Origin: Ectopseudomonas composti
Lineage (GTDB): Bacteria > Pseudomonadota > Gammaproteobacteria > Pseudomonadales > Pseudomonadaceae
Direction: 5' to 3'
Assembly: GCF_900115475.1 (NCBI RefSeq)
Contig: NZ_FOWP01000014.1
Span: forward strand, 1-64,000
Length of the DNA: 64,000 nt
A program made the position numbers and the translations under genes. Position 1 is the stretch's first letter. The number at the start of each line of letters is the position of its first letter. This document shows positions 16,696 through 26,572 of this stretch, in pieces. The notes under the pieces were generated by a model. That model searched no databases. It worked only from the letters and a program-made list of their open reading frames with translations, and was not told the origin of the DNA.

Positions 16696-17880
16696 ATGCA
16701 CAAAACCAGTGCCACTCTGCTGATCATCGACGACGACGATGTCGTACGTGCAAGCCTCGCGGCCTACCTCGAGGACAGCGGCTTCAAGGTGTTGCAGGCC
16801 AACAACGGATTGCAGGGGCTGGAAGTGTTCCAGCAGGAAGGCCCCGACCTGATGATCTGCGACCTGCGCATGCCGCAGGTCGATGGACTTGAACTGATCC
16901 GTCGTATCAATGTGCTTGGCGTCGACGTACCGGTGATCGTCATTTCCGGTGCTGGCGTGATGAACGATGCCGTTGAAGCCCTGCGTCTCGGCGCTGCCGA
17001 CTACCTGATCAAGCCTCTCGAAGACCTTGCAGTGCTGGAGCATTCCGTGCGCCGTGCGCTCGATCGTTCGCGCCTACGGGTCGAGAACCAGCGCTATCGC
17101 GAGAAGCTGGAAGCCGCCAACCGCGAGCTGCAGGCCAGCCTGCACCTGCTGCAGGAAGACCAGAATGCCGGCCGCCAGGTGCAGATGAACATGCTGCCGG
17201 TGACGCCCTGGCAGGCCGATGGCCTCAACTTCGCGCACCAGATCATTCCTTCGCTGTACCTGTCGGGTGACTTCGTCGACTACTTCCGTATCGACGAGCG
17301 CCGTATCGGCTTTTACCTGGCTGACGTTTCCGGCCACGGGGCGTCCTCGGCGTTCGTCACCGTACTGCTCAAGTTCATGACCACGCGCCTGCTCTACGAG
17401 TGGCGACGTGGCGGTACGCTGCCGGAGTTCAAGCCTTCCGACGTTCTCGGCCACATCAACCGTGGGCTGATCAACTGCAAGTTGGGCAAACACGTGACCA
17501 TGCTCGGCGGCGTGATCGATGAGGAGAGCGGCATGCTCACCTACAGCATTGGCGGGCATCTGCCGCTGCCGGTGCTGTTCGAGAATGGCCAGGCGCGCTA
17601 CCTGGAAGGCCGTGGCTTGCCAGTCGGCCTGTTCGAGGAAGCCGAATATGGTGACCTGGAAATGCAGTTGCCGGAGTCTTTCAGTCTGACGCTGCTGTCC
17701 GACGGCATTCTCGACCTGCTGCCGGGTGACACGCTGAAAGAGAAGGAATTGGCGCTGCCACAATTGGTTAGCCAGGCTGGCGGTACGCTGGGTGGTTTGC
17801 GTCAAGTTCTCGGTCTGGCCAATCTTGGCGAGATGCCGGATGATATCGCCTTGCTGGTGTTAAGCAGGAACCTTGCATGA
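16696..17880 (+). CDS. rssB: Response regulator with PP2C-type phosphatase domain (RssB)
   Basis: A 394-residue two-domain protein. A receiver domain (1-120, phospho-acceptor Asp56 in LMICDLRMPQVDG, preceded by IIDDDD) and a short coiled linker lead to a SpoIIE/PP2C-type phosphatase domain (about 190-394). Metal-binding motifs there are FYLADVSGHGASSAFV and LSDGILDLLPGDTL. In P. aeruginosa the homologous protein, with its anti-anti-sigma partner RssC, tunes RpoS activity. The start at 16696 is the first Met before the receiver. It overlaps rssC by 4 bp (ATGA). Confidence 0.9.
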   Translation: MHKTSATLLIIDDDDVVRASLAAYLEDSGFKVLQANNGLQGLEVFQQEGPDLMICDLRMPQVDGLELIRRINVLGVDVPVIVISGAGVMNDAVEALRLGAADYLIKPLEDLAVLEHSVRRALDRSRLRVENQRYREKLEAANRELQASLHLLQEDQNAGRQVQMNMLPVTPWQADGLNFAHQIIPSLYLSGDFVDYFRIDERRIGFYLADVSGHGASSAFVTVLLKFMTTRLLYEWRRGGTLPEFKPSDVLGHINRGLINCKLGKHVTMLGGVIDEESGMLTYSIGGHLPLPVLFENGQARYLEGRGLPVGLFEEAEYGDLEMQLPESFSLTLLSDGILDLLPGDTLKEKELALPQLVSQAGGTLGGLRQVLGLANLGEMPDDIALLVLSRNLA

Positions 17881-18371
17881 ATCCTGGGATAAGCCCCGGT
17901 CGCATCCAATTCGCCGAGCAGGATGGAACATTCGTCCTGAAGTTTGTCGGTGAAGTCCGTCTGACGCTGTGTTCAGCACTGGATGCCACGATTGAAAAGA
18001 TTTTCACCGCGTTGAATTTTTCGGCCATCGTCATCGATTTGACCGAAACCCGCAGCATCGACAGCACCACTCTCGGTTTGCTGGCGAAGCTGTCCATTCT
18101 GTCGCGGCAGAAGGTGGGCTTGTTGCCGACCGTTGTCACCACTCACGACGACATCACGCGCCTGCTGGAGTCCATGGGCTTCGATCAGGTGTTCAACATC
18201 GTCGATCGGCCGATTCCCTGCCCGGATTGCCTGGATGATCTGCCTTCGCAGGATCAATCAGAAGAGGTTGTGAAGGCCAAGGTGCTGGAAGCGCACCGCA
18301 TCTTGATGGGGCTCAACGACTCCAATCGCGAGGCGTTCCACGATCTGGTCAGCGCGCTCGAGCGGCACTGA
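17877..18371 (+). CDS. rssC: STAS-domain anti-sigma factor antagonist (RssC-like)
   Basis: A 164-residue protein whose first 100 residues are a STAS domain. The probable phospho-acceptor Ser lies in VIDLTETRSIDSTTLGLLAKL, at the start of the helix that RssB-type phosphatases act on. The C-terminal tail has a paired PCPDC motif (about 114-118), unusual for simple STAS proteins, and a helical end. Translation-coupled to rssB. The pair forms a partner-switching module that controls a sigma factor, probably RpoS. Confidence 0.88.
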   Translation: MNPGISPGRIQFAEQDGTFVLKFVGEVRLTLCSALDATIEKIFTALNFSAIVIDLTETRSIDSTTLGLLAKLSILSRQKVGLLPTVVTTHDDITRLLESMGFDQVFNIVDRPIPCPDCLDDLPSQDQSEEVVKAKVLEAHRILMGLNDSNREAFHDLVSALERH

Positions 18372-18385
18372 TCGATTGCTTTCCT

Positions 18386-18449
18386 GTAGGGTGCGCTGTG
18401 CGCACCGATATCTGCCAAGAAAGTCGTTGGTGCGCACAGCGCACCCTAC
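18386..18449. repeat. REP-like palindrome, GTAGGGTGCGC family
   Basis: Arms GTAGGGTGCGCTGTGCGCACC and GGTGCGCACAGCGCACCCTAC are a perfect 21-bp inverted repeat around 22 nt. It lies after rssC, convergent with tal. The same family recurs at 332, 37558, 41560, 46349, 51862, 56384, 57372 and 63256. Confidence 0.9.
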
Positions 18450-18462
18450 CTTCGAACTCGCA

Positions 18463-18501
18463 ATGAAAAGGGGCGTCAGCTTGGCTGGCGCCCCTTTTTC
18501 A
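18463..18501. terminator. Terminator downstream of tal
   Basis: Stem AAAAGGGGCGCCAG-like (GAAAAGGGGCGTCAG with CTGGCGCCCCTTTTTC), loop CTTGG, flanked by A and T runs. Functions for the minus-strand tal gene and the rssBC side. Confidence 0.87.
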
Positions 18502-18502
18502 T

Positions 18503-19429
18503 TCAGACCTTGGCGGCCAGTAGGGCTTCGAGTTTTTCCTGATCGCGGGCGAACAGGCGGATGCCTTCAGCCAGCTTCTCGGTGGCCATGGCGTCTTCGT
18601 TCAGGGCCCAGCGGAAGCCACCTTCATCGAGGCTCTGACGAGGTTCGCCGGTAGCGCCAGGGGCAAGCTGGCGACTGAGTTGGCCATCGTCTTCGGCCAG
18701 TTTCTGCAGAAGGTCGGGGCTGATGGTCAGGCGGTCACAACCGGCCAGCGCTTCGATCTGACCAAGGTTGCGGAAGCTCGCCCCCATCACCACGGTGTCG
18801 TAGCCGTTTGCCTTGTAGTAGTCGTAGATGCGCGTGACCGACTGCACGCCAGGATCATCGTTACCTACAAAATCACGGCCCTCGGTCTTCTTGTACCAAT
18901 CGTAGATGCGCCCCACGAACGGCGAGATGAGGAATATGCCAGCATCGGCACAGGCCTGCGCCTGGGCGAAGGCGAACAGCAGGGTCAGGTTGGTCTGTAC
19001 GCCGGCTTTTTCCAACTGCTCGGCGGCGCGGATGCCTTCCCAGGTGGAGGCGATCTTGATCAGTACGCGTTCACGACCGATACCGGCTTGTTCATACAGA
19101 CCGACCAGGCGTTCGGCGCGGCGCAGGGTCGCGTCGGTGTCGAATGACAGGCGTGCATCTACCTCGGTGGAAATGCGTCCCGGGATGACCTTGAGGATCT
19201 CCTGGCCGACGGCAACCGCGAAATGATCGCAGGCCAGGCCCAGGTCGCCCTTGCCAGCGCCCACCGCCTGATTCAGCAGATCGGCATAGCGGGGCAGTGC
19301 GGCGGCCTTGAGCAGCAGCGAGGGGTTGGTGGTGGCATCCACCGGTTGCAGGCGGGCGATGGCGTCGAGGTCGCCGGTGTCGGCGACTACGGTGGTGAAC
19401 TGCTTGAGTTGTTCCAGCTTGGAGGTCAT
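18503..19429 (-). CDS. tal: Transaldolase
   Basis: A 308-residue class I transaldolase of the pentose phosphate pathway, exchanging dihydroxyacetone units between sugar phosphates. It shows the motifs DATTNPSLLL (residues 31-40) and RVLIKIASTWEGIRA with the Schiff-base Lys125, plus LISPFVGRIYDWYK. Length is normal for the TalB class. It is a single gene with a strong terminator. Confidence 0.96.
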   Translation of the reverse strand: MTSKLEQLKQFTTVVADTGDLDAIARLQPVDATTNPSLLLKAAALPRYADLLNQAVGAGKGDLGLACDHFAVAVGQEILKVIPGRISTEVDARLSFDTDATLRRAERLVGLYEQAGIGRERVLIKIASTWEGIRAAEQLEKAGVQTNLTLLFAFAQAQACADAGIFLISPFVGRIYDWYKKTEGRDFVGNDDPGVQSVTRIYDYYKANGYDTVVMGASFRNLGQIEALAGCDRLTISPDLLQKLAEDDGQLSRQLAPGATGEPRQSLDEGGFRWALNEDAMATEKLAEGIRLFARDQEKLEALLAAKV

Positions 19430-19624
19430 GACGGGGCCTTGTCGTTGCAGATGGCATGACCTTACCCGAGGCGCCGCAGGCGCTCAACGGTCGGATCACT
19501 GACAAAATTTACCTTTCGGGGCTGTGCTTTTTGCCGGTTCGTTCGTCTTTATCTATGACGGTACGGGAGAACGTACCGAAGCCGGTGGAGTCCGACTTCT
19601 GATGAGCCGCCAAGGAGCCCGAAC

Positions 19625-19920
19625 ATGTCGACCCAAACCCCGTCTCCTCGTTCAGTCGTCGGCGGGCCGGATACCCGCCAATGCCGCGAATGGCTACAGG
19701 CCGTCGGGCTGCGCTTCAGCATGCCCCGGCTCAAGGTGGTGGAGGCGCTGTGCGGCGCCAATGACGAGCAGGGCGTATCCGCGCGCGAATTGCACCGGCA
19801 ACTGAACGAGGCCGGCGAGCCGCTATCACTGGTCAGCGTGCGCCAGGTGCTGCGCCGCATGGAAGAAAACGGCCTGGTACAGACGACCGGGCGCAGTCGC
19901 TATCGACTCAGCGCGCGGGG

Positions 19921-19924
<4 letters not shown>
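19625..19924 (+). CDS. Fur-family winged-helix DNA-binding protein, DNA-binding domain only
   Basis: A 99-residue protein corresponding only to the N-terminal winged helix of Fur-type regulators. RQCREWLQAVGLRFSMPRLKVVEALCGAND, then LHRQLNEAGEPLSLVSVRQVLRRMEENGLVQ with the recognition helix, then a short wing. The C-terminal metal-binding dimerisation domain (about 60 residues) is absent and no His/Cys cluster remains. AAGGAGCC precedes the ATG, so expression looks normal. The gene stops 1 bp past the convergent dusA stop (overlapping TTAA). It could be a minimal regulator or a shortened relic. Confidence 0.72.
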
Positions 19925-20922
<998 letters not shown>

Positions 20923-21162
20923 TTGGGATGACGCGTTCTGACGTGTTGACGGGGTTTTCAGGCAAGAAACTCTGGCGCGGCGCTGTTCTACTGGTATCCG
21001 TCGCGCAGTGGCGCAACTGCTGGCAGCGGCGTGCAAGTCTACCAGAGCTGTGACTTTTCTCTCGCGGCGCGTATCGGTTTAACGCTACAAGCTGCATGCT
21101 TTCGGTCGAGCCGTTCTCCAGACAGCGGCCAAATAACAACAACGCCTGCGTGAATTGCCTGC

Positions 21163-22089
21163 ATGAAGATTCAACCTCTGCCTCCACTGAACAGCCTGGT
21201 GGCGTTCGAGTCGGCCGCGCGAAACCTGAGTTTCACCCTCGCGGCCAAGGAACTGAACGTCACCCAGGGTGCGATCAGCCGACAGGTGCGCCTGCTCGAG
21301 GACTACCTCGGCAAGACCCTGTTCGAGCGCACCACCCGCGAGATCAACCTCAGCCCGACCGGTAGCCACTACTACGACACGGTGCGCGAAGCCTTGCTGC
21401 AACTGGCCCACGCCACCGGCGAGATCCGCCACTGGCGGGGCGCGCAGCAGGTCACGGTGGTGACCAGTACCGCCATGGCCTCGCTCTGGCTGTTGCCGCG
21501 GGTCGCCGAGTTCCAGCGTGACAACGAAGAAGTGGACCTGCGCATCATCGCCTACGACCACGTCAAGGATTTCTCCCGTCTGGACTGCGACCTGGCGCTG
21601 TACTACTGCCGCACGCCGCCGAAGAACATGCAGGTGACGCCGCTGTTCGCCGAAGAAGTGTTCCCTGTGTGCAGCCCTGGCTACCTGGCCAAGCACCCGG
21701 ATTTCTGCGAGCCGACGCAGCTGGCCACCGGCACCTGGCTGTGGCTGGAGGACCCGCAGCGTGACTGGATCAGCTGGCCGGAGTGGTTCCAGCGCCTGGG
21801 CTACAAGGCGCGCGAGCCAAGGCATCGGATCAACATCAACAGCTATTCGATGCTGATCCAGTCGGCGCTGAGCGGGCAGGGCATCGCGCTGGCCTGGTCG
21901 AACCTGGTCGACAACTACCTGCAGACCGGCGCACTGGTGCGGCCCATCGATGTCGCGCTGCATACCGATGCGCAGTTCTGCCTGCTTGAACCGCTTGGCC
22001 GCAGCAGCCGGCAGAGCGTGCAGCGCTTTCGCAGCTGGTTGATGGAGCAGGTCGCCAACGCGCCCGAAGATGAGGCGCAGAGCGGCTGA
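21163..22089 (+). CDS. LysR-family regulator, GcvA-like
   Basis: A 308-residue LysR protein. The winged-helix domain (about 6-65) is PLNSLVAFESAARNLSFTLAAKELNVTQGAISRQVRLLE with DYLGKTLFERTTREINLSPTG. A substrate-binding domain of the GcvA/AmpR group follows (about 92-300). It is read in the same direction as, and ends 415 bp before, the Rieske operon, so it is the obvious candidate regulator of that operon and of the BCCT gene. The perfect palindrome at 22362-22390 contains the T-N11-A motif that LysR proteins favour. A terminator-like hairpin follows the gene. Confidence 0.9.
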   Translation: MKIQPLPPLNSLVAFESAARNLSFTLAAKELNVTQGAISRQVRLLEDYLGKTLFERTTREINLSPTGSHYYDTVREALLQLAHATGEIRHWRGAQQVTVVTSTAMASLWLLPRVAEFQRDNEEVDLRIIAYDHVKDFSRLDCDLALYYCRTPPKNMQVTPLFAEEVFPVCSPGYLAKHPDFCEPTQLATGTWLWLEDPQRDWISWPEWFQRLGYKAREPRHRININSYSMLIQSALSGQGIALAWSNLVDNYLQTGALVRPIDVALHTDAQFCLLEPLGRSSRQSVQRFRSWLMEQVANAPEDEAQSG

Positions 22090-22093
22090 GACG

Positions 22094-22128
22094 AGGCTGG
22101 CGCAGGCTTGTGGCCTGCGCCAGCTCGT
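22094..22128 (+). terminator. Hairpin after the LysR gene
   Basis: Stem CTGGCGCAGGC / GCCTGCGCCAG with a TTGTG loop starting a few bases after the LysR stop. There is no clear T run, so it may be a weak terminator or mRNA stabiliser. The rest of 22129-22361 holds no gene I can support. Confidence 0.6.
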
Positions 22129-22361
22129 GCATTGCCTGCAGTGCAGGCGCTCAGTGAGGAGGGCGGTGCTGCCGCTGGTGGCGTAGAACCGCTGCGCAGC
22201 AGGCAGCGTTCGCCGGCTTGGCGAATGCCTGCGCAGCGTTGCGCAGTGGCGGCAAGATGGCACCGGCGACGACGCCGGACAAACCATTTCTGATCATGAG
22301 TCGATGAGCTCGTGACATGCATGAAGCCCCGTTTTTCTGGGCTCACTCACCTGTCTCTATC

Positions 22362-22390
22362 GATATTTATGATTTTTAATCATAAATATC
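22362..22390. promoter_or_regulatory. Perfect 29-bp palindrome, probable operator of the Rieske operon
   Basis: Arms GATATTTATGATT and AATCATAAATATC are perfectly complementary around TTT. It is strikingly AT-rich in a GC-rich genome and is centred 128 bp before the Rieske start. It contains the T-N11-A motif favoured by LysR regulators. Downstream, GCGCA and GTTTGTCG blocks are shared with the region upstream of the BCCT gene (31287-31365), with TTGTCG as a possible -35 element. Confidence 0.8.
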
Positions 22391-22503
22391 TGCGCAAAAA
22401 ATCGTTTGTCGAACAATCCCCTGCTTTTCGACACTGGTGACCAACGAGCAGCGCCCAAGCGCCTGCCGATCACCACCACCGTGCCTTGCAGGGGATAACA
22501 ACA

Positions 22504-23694
22504 ATGACTCAAGCCACTTCTCAGCAAATCCCAGTGCGTCAGCTGGAAACCATACTCGCGCCGATCCACCAAGCCACCGGCCTGTCCAACGCGTTCTACA
22601 CCGATCAGAAGCTGTTCGAGCTCGAGCGCGACGAGGTCATGGGCAAGACCTGGGCCTGCGTCGGCTTCGCCAGCGACCTGAGCCAGAACGGCTCGGTCAA
22701 GCCAGTCGACTTCATGGGCCTGCCGCTGCTGCTGATGCGCAATCGTGAAGGCCTGGTGCAGGTATTCCACAACGTCTGCAGCCACCGTGGCATGAAGCTG
22801 GTGGAAGACGCCGGCACCGTGCAGGGCGTGATTCGCTGCCCCTACCACTCCTGGACCTACGACCTCAACGGCGGCCTCAAGGGCACGCCACATGTCGGTG
22901 GTATCGACAAGCACAAGGACGAGCGCTTCGCCTGCGAAAAGCATGGCCTCAAGGCCATCCGCAGCGCCATCTGGATGGACATGGTGTTCGTCAACCTGTC
23001 CGGCGATGCGCAGCCGCTGGAGGAGATGCTGGCGCCGCTGACCGCGCGCTGGAGCCAGTTCCTTGGTGACGACGGCATGGGCCTGATGCGCCGCCGCGCC
23101 AACATGGACTCGACCACGCTCGACATCGCCTGCAACTGGAAGCTGGCCGTGGAGAACTACTGCGAGGCGTACCACCTGCCGTGGGTGCACCCGAGCCTGA
23201 ACACCTATTCGCGCCTCGAGGATCACTACAACATCCTCTTCGACGAGCAGTTCGCTGGCCAGGGCAGCTACGCCTACAACCTCTCCGACGTTGCTGGCAC
23301 TCACCTGCCGCAGTTCCCCAGCTGGCCGCAGGACCGCCTGCGCAACGCCGAGTACGTGGCCTTCTTCCCCAACGTGCTGCTGGGCATCCAGGCCGACCAC
23401 GCCTTCGCCATGCAGCTGGAACCGGTCGCGCCGGGGCGCACTATCGAGCACCTGCGCCTGTTCTATGTTGGTGACGAGGCGCTGAGCGACGAGTACGCCG
23501 CCTGCCGCAACGCCATTCTGGAATCGTGGAAGGTGGTCTTCGCCGAAGACATCGCCTCGGTCGAAGGCATGCAGAAGGGCCGTCACTCGCCGGGCTACGG
23601 CGGCGGCGCGTTCTCCCCAGAAATGGACATCCCGACGCACTACTTCCACCAGTGGGCCGCACGCAAGTTGCTGGCCCTCGCACAGAACGCCTGA
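22504..23694 (+). CDS. Rieske non-heme iron oxygenase, large subunit
   Basis: A 396-residue ring-hydroxylating-type oxygenase of the quaternary-amine (CntA/GbcA-like) branch. The Rieske [2Fe-2S] site is C92-x-H94 and C112-x2-H115 (CSHRG, CPYHSWTYD). The mononuclear iron site is His224 and His229 in CEAYHLPWVH, with Asp349 a likely third ligand. The bridging position is Glu221, where ring dioxygenases have Asp; carnitine monooxygenase CntA is reported to use Glu there. No small subunit is encoded nearby, consistent with an alpha-only monooxygenase. The start at 22504 follows GGGGAT. It heads an operon with an aldehyde dehydrogenase and a rubredoxin-reductase fusion that probably supplies electrons. 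Substrate unknown. Confidence 0.9.
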   Translation: MTQATSQQIPVRQLETILAPIHQATGLSNAFYTDQKLFELERDEVMGKTWACVGFASDLSQNGSVKPVDFMGLPLLLMRNREGLVQVFHNVCSHRGMKLVEDAGTVQGVIRCPYHSWTYDLNGGLKGTPHVGGIDKHKDERFACEKHGLKAIRSAIWMDMVFVNLSGDAQPLEEMLAPLTARWSQFLGDDGMGLMRRRANMDSTTLDIACNWKLAVENYCEAYHLPWVHPSLNTYSRLEDHYNILFDEQFAGQGSYAYNLSDVAGTHLPQFPSWPQDRLRNAEYVAFFPNVLLGIQADHAFAMQLEPVAPGRTIEHLRLFYVGDEALSDEYAACRNAILESWKVVFAEDIASVEGMQKGRHSPGYGGGAFSPEMDIPTHYFHQWAARKLLALAQNA

Positions 23695-23704
23695 GGAGGT
23701 CGTC

Positions 23705-25150
23705 ATGTATCCGATTGCCTCTCACTGGCTCAATTACATCGATGGTGCCTGGGTCGACAGCGCCCAGCACCTGGGCGTGAACAACCCCGGTACTGCCGAG
23801 CCCCTGGCGACGATCGCCCAGGCTACCGTCGAGGACGCTGAGCGTGCGTTGCTGGCGGCGCGTCGCTGCGCCGACAGTGGTGAAATGACCCGTGCTCGCC
23901 CGGCGCAGCGGGTCAGCTTGTTGCTGCGTATCGCCGAGGAAATCCGCGCGGTGGCGGAGGAGGGCGCCTGGGTGCTGTGCCAGGAGAATGGCAAGAGCCT
24001 GAGTGACGCCCGCGACGAGTTCATCGAAGCCGCGCGCTACTTCGAGTACTACGCCGGCATGGCGGACAAGATCGAGGGCACCTCGATCCCGCTGGGTAAC
24101 GGCTACATGGATTTCACCGTCTACGACCCCATGGGCGTGTCGGCGCAGATCGTGCCGTGGAATTTCCCGGTGTCCATCTGTGCGCGCTCCCTGGCGCCGG
24201 CACTGGCTGCTGGCAACGCGGTGGTGATCAAGTCGCCGGAGCTGTCGCCGCTGGGCATGTGCGTGCTGGTGCGCGCCATCGTCAAGGCCGGTTTGCCGCA
24301 AGGCGCGATCAACCTGATCTGCGGCCGTGGCCGTGAGGTCGGAGCGCACTTGGTAAGCAGCGCCAAGGTCGACCAGATCGTCTTCACCGGCTCGGTGCCT
24401 ACTGGTCAGTCGATTCTGCGTGATGCGGCTGCCAACGCCATTCCCAGTGTCATGGAACTGGGCGGCAAGTCGGCCGCCATCGCCTTCGCCGACGTCGACC
24501 GCAAGCAACTGCTGGCCAACGTCAAGAACGGCATCTTCTTCAATGCCGGGCAGGTTTGCTCGGCCATGTCGCGCCTGCTGGTGCAGCGCGAGATCTACGA
24601 AGACATCGTCCAGGCGGTGGTCGAGCTGGCCGAAGGGCTCAGTGTCGGCCTCGGCCAGGACAACCCGGACCTCACCCCGGTGGTCAGTGCAGCTCAACTC
24701 GCTGGAATCGAAACCCTGTGTCGGCGCGCAGTCGATGAAGGTGCGGTACTGGCCACCGGTGGTGAGGCTCATAGCGAACTGGCCGGGCACTTCATGCGCC
24801 CGACGGTGTTCCGCGACGTGCGCGCGGACATGTGCATCGCCCAGGAAGAGGTGTTCGGCCCGGTACTGGCAATCATCCCCTTCGACAGTGAGGAAGAGGC
24901 CATCGCGATCGCCAATGGCACCGATTTCGGTCTGGTCGCCGGCGTCTTCACCCAGGACATCAGTCGTGCCATGCGCTGCGTGCGACGTCTGCGCGCTGGT
25001 CAGGTGTTCGTCAACGAATGGTATGCCGGCGGCATCGAAACGCCGTTCGGCGGCGTCGGCCTGTCCGGCTTCGGCCGCGAGAAGGGCCAGGAAGCGCTGT
25101 ACAGCTACGTACGCACCAAGAACGTCGCCATTCGCGTGGCGGGGGAGTGA
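23705..25150 (+). CDS. NAD(P)-dependent aldehyde dehydrogenase
   Basis: A 481-residue ALDH of the betaine-aldehyde/gamma-aminobutyraldehyde type. Motifs are VPWNFPVSICARSLAPALAAGNAVVIKSPE (cofactor site), FTGSVPTGQSIL, catalytic Glu in VMELGGKSAAIAFAD, catalytic Cys in FFNAGQVCSAMSRLLV, and EEVFGPVLAIIPF. It starts 11 bp after the Rieske stop behind GGAGG and is clearly co-transcribed. It likely oxidises the aldehyde released when the Rieske enzyme cleaves a C-N bond, or the product of the DAO-type oxidase. The actual aldehyde is not known. Confidence 0.92.
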   Translation: MYPIASHWLNYIDGAWVDSAQHLGVNNPGTAEPLATIAQATVEDAERALLAARRCADSGEMTRARPAQRVSLLLRIAEEIRAVAEEGAWVLCQENGKSLSDARDEFIEAARYFEYYAGMADKIEGTSIPLGNGYMDFTVYDPMGVSAQIVPWNFPVSICARSLAPALAAGNAVVIKSPELSPLGMCVLVRAIVKAGLPQGAINLICGRGREVGAHLVSSAKVDQIVFTGSVPTGQSILRDAAANAIPSVMELGGKSAAIAFADVDRKQLLANVKNGIFFNAGQVCSAMSRLLVQREIYEDIVQAVVELAEGLSVGLGQDNPDLTPVVSAAQLAGIETLCRRAVDEGAVLATGGEAHSELAGHFMRPTVFRDVRADMCIAQEEVFGPVLAIIPFDSEEEAIAIANGTDFGLVAGVFTQDISRAMRCVRRLRAGQVFVNEWYAGGIETPFGGVGLSGFGREKGQEALYSYVRTKNVAIRVAGE

Positions 25151-25155
25151 ACGAG

Positions 25156-26562
25156 ATGTTCAAGACCTGGCTCTGTGTGGTTTGCGGCCTCATCTATGAC
25201 GAGGCCCTGGGCTGGCCGGACGACGGCATTGTCGCCGGCACCCGCTGGGAAGACGTACCGGCGGACTGGAAGTGCCCGGAGTGCAAAGTCGGCAAGGAAG
25301 ATTTCGAGATGCTCGACATCAGCCCGGTAGTCGCCGCTGCGGCAGCGCCGCTCAGCACGCCGCTGCCGGTGCCGCCGCAACCGCTGCTGGCCGTGGCGAC
25401 CGACGTGCGTCAGCCCATCGTCATCATCGGCAGCGGTTATGCCGGTTATGGCCTGGCCCAGGCCCTGCGCCGCGCCGATGCCGAGGTGGAAATCCGCGTG
25501 CTGACTCAGGAATCTGGTCACCTGTATTCCAAGCCGGCGCTGTCCATCGGTCTGGCGCAGGGCAAGAGCGCCGACGCGTTGGCCGGCGAGTCTGCGCTGG
25601 CCATCGAGAAGCGCCTGAAGATTCGCGTCTACCCGCATTGCACGGTGCAGCACATCGACACCACGGCGCGGCGCCTGCACACCAATATCGGTGAGATGGA
25701 ATACGGCCAATTGGTACTGGCCAGCGGCGCCGCGCCGATTCGGTTGCCCATCGAAGGGGTCAGCGAGGCGCTGATCAGCGTCAATAACCTGCATGACTAC
25801 CGCAGCTTCCGCGAGCGCCTGGTTGGCGTGCGGCGTGTGGCGATTCTCGGCGATGGCCTGATCGGCTGTGAATTCGCCAACGACTTGGCGGCCAGCGGTT
25901 TTCAGGTCAGCGTCATCGGTCTCGGCAAGTGGCCGATGGAGCGCCTGCTGCCGGCTGAAGTCGGGCAGCACCTGCAAGACGCGCTGGCGGCGCTCGGCGT
26001 CAGTTGGCATCTGCAGAACACCGTGCGCCGCGTCGATGCGCTGGAGCAGGGTTACCGGCTGACCCTGGCCAATGGCGACAGCCTGGAGGCCGATCTGGTG
26101 CTCTCGGCTGTCGGCCTGCAGCCCAATCTGGGCCTGGCCAAAGGCGCTGGGCTGGCCGTGAGCCGTGGGATACAGGTCGATGCTCAGTTGCAGAGCTCGC
26201 AGCCGGGCATCTACGCCCTGGGCGATTGCATCGAGGTCGGCGGGCAGCTGCTGCCGTATCTGGCCCCGATCAATCAGGGCATCGCCGCGCTGAGCAAGAC
26301 CTTGCTCGGCCAGCCGACGGCGGTGAGCTATCCGCTGATGCCGGTGACGGTGAAAACCCCGGCCGCGCCGCTGTGCCTGCTGGCGCCGGCGCCAGGCACC
26401 GCCGGAGAGTGGCGCTGCACAGCGAACGACGATGGCCTGAGCGCGGGTTTCTACGATGCCCAGGGGCTGGCCTGCGGCTTCGTCCTGCTCGGACGACAGG
26501 CGCAGACCCAACGCAACAGCTGGCTGCAAAGCTGCCAGAACGCACAACGATCAGTGGCCTGA
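25156..26562 (+). CDS. Rubredoxin fused to FAD/NAD-dependent rubredoxin reductase
   Basis: A 468-residue fusion. Residues 1-52 are a rubredoxin with Cys7, Cys10, Cys40 and Cys43 in CVVCG and CPECK, plus the typical GWPDDGI and W-ED-P-DW segments. A Pro/Ala-rich linker follows (about 55-83). Then comes a flavoprotein reductase with an FAD motif VIIGSGYAGYGLA (about 86-98), an NAD motif VAILGDGLIGCEFA, and the FAD tail motif GIYALGDCIEVGG. It resembles AlkG plus AlkT in one chain. Placed between the Rieske oxygenase and the oxidase, it is the likely NAD(P)H-to-oxygenase electron chain, replacing the ferredoxin-reductase more usual for this oxygenase class. Confidence 0.9.
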   Translation: MFKTWLCVVCGLIYDEALGWPDDGIVAGTRWEDVPADWKCPECKVGKEDFEMLDISPVVAAAAAPLSTPLPVPPQPLLAVATDVRQPIVIIGSGYAGYGLAQALRRADAEVEIRVLTQESGHLYSKPALSIGLAQGKSADALAGESALAIEKRLKIRVYPHCTVQHIDTTARRLHTNIGEMEYGQLVLASGAAPIRLPIEGVSEALISVNNLHDYRSFRERLVGVRRVAILGDGLIGCEFANDLAASGFQVSVIGLGKWPMERLLPAEVGQHLQDALAALGVSWHLQNTVRRVDALEQGYRLTLANGDSLEADLVLSAVGLQPNLGLAKGAGLAVSRGIQVDAQLQSSQPGIYALGDCIEVGGQLLPYLAPINQGIAALSKTLLGQPTAVSYPLMPVTVKTPAAPLCLLAPAPGTAGEWRCTANDDGLSAGFYDAQGLACGFVLLGRQAQTQRNSWLQSCQNAQRSVA

Positions 26563-26572
26563 GGGCACGCGC

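Noticed and set aside
22504..26562. Glycine betaine monooxygenase GbcAB
   Set aside because: The redox partner is a rubredoxin-reductase fusion, not a GbcB-type ferredoxin reductase, and the neighbouring genes differ from the gbc-dgc locus.
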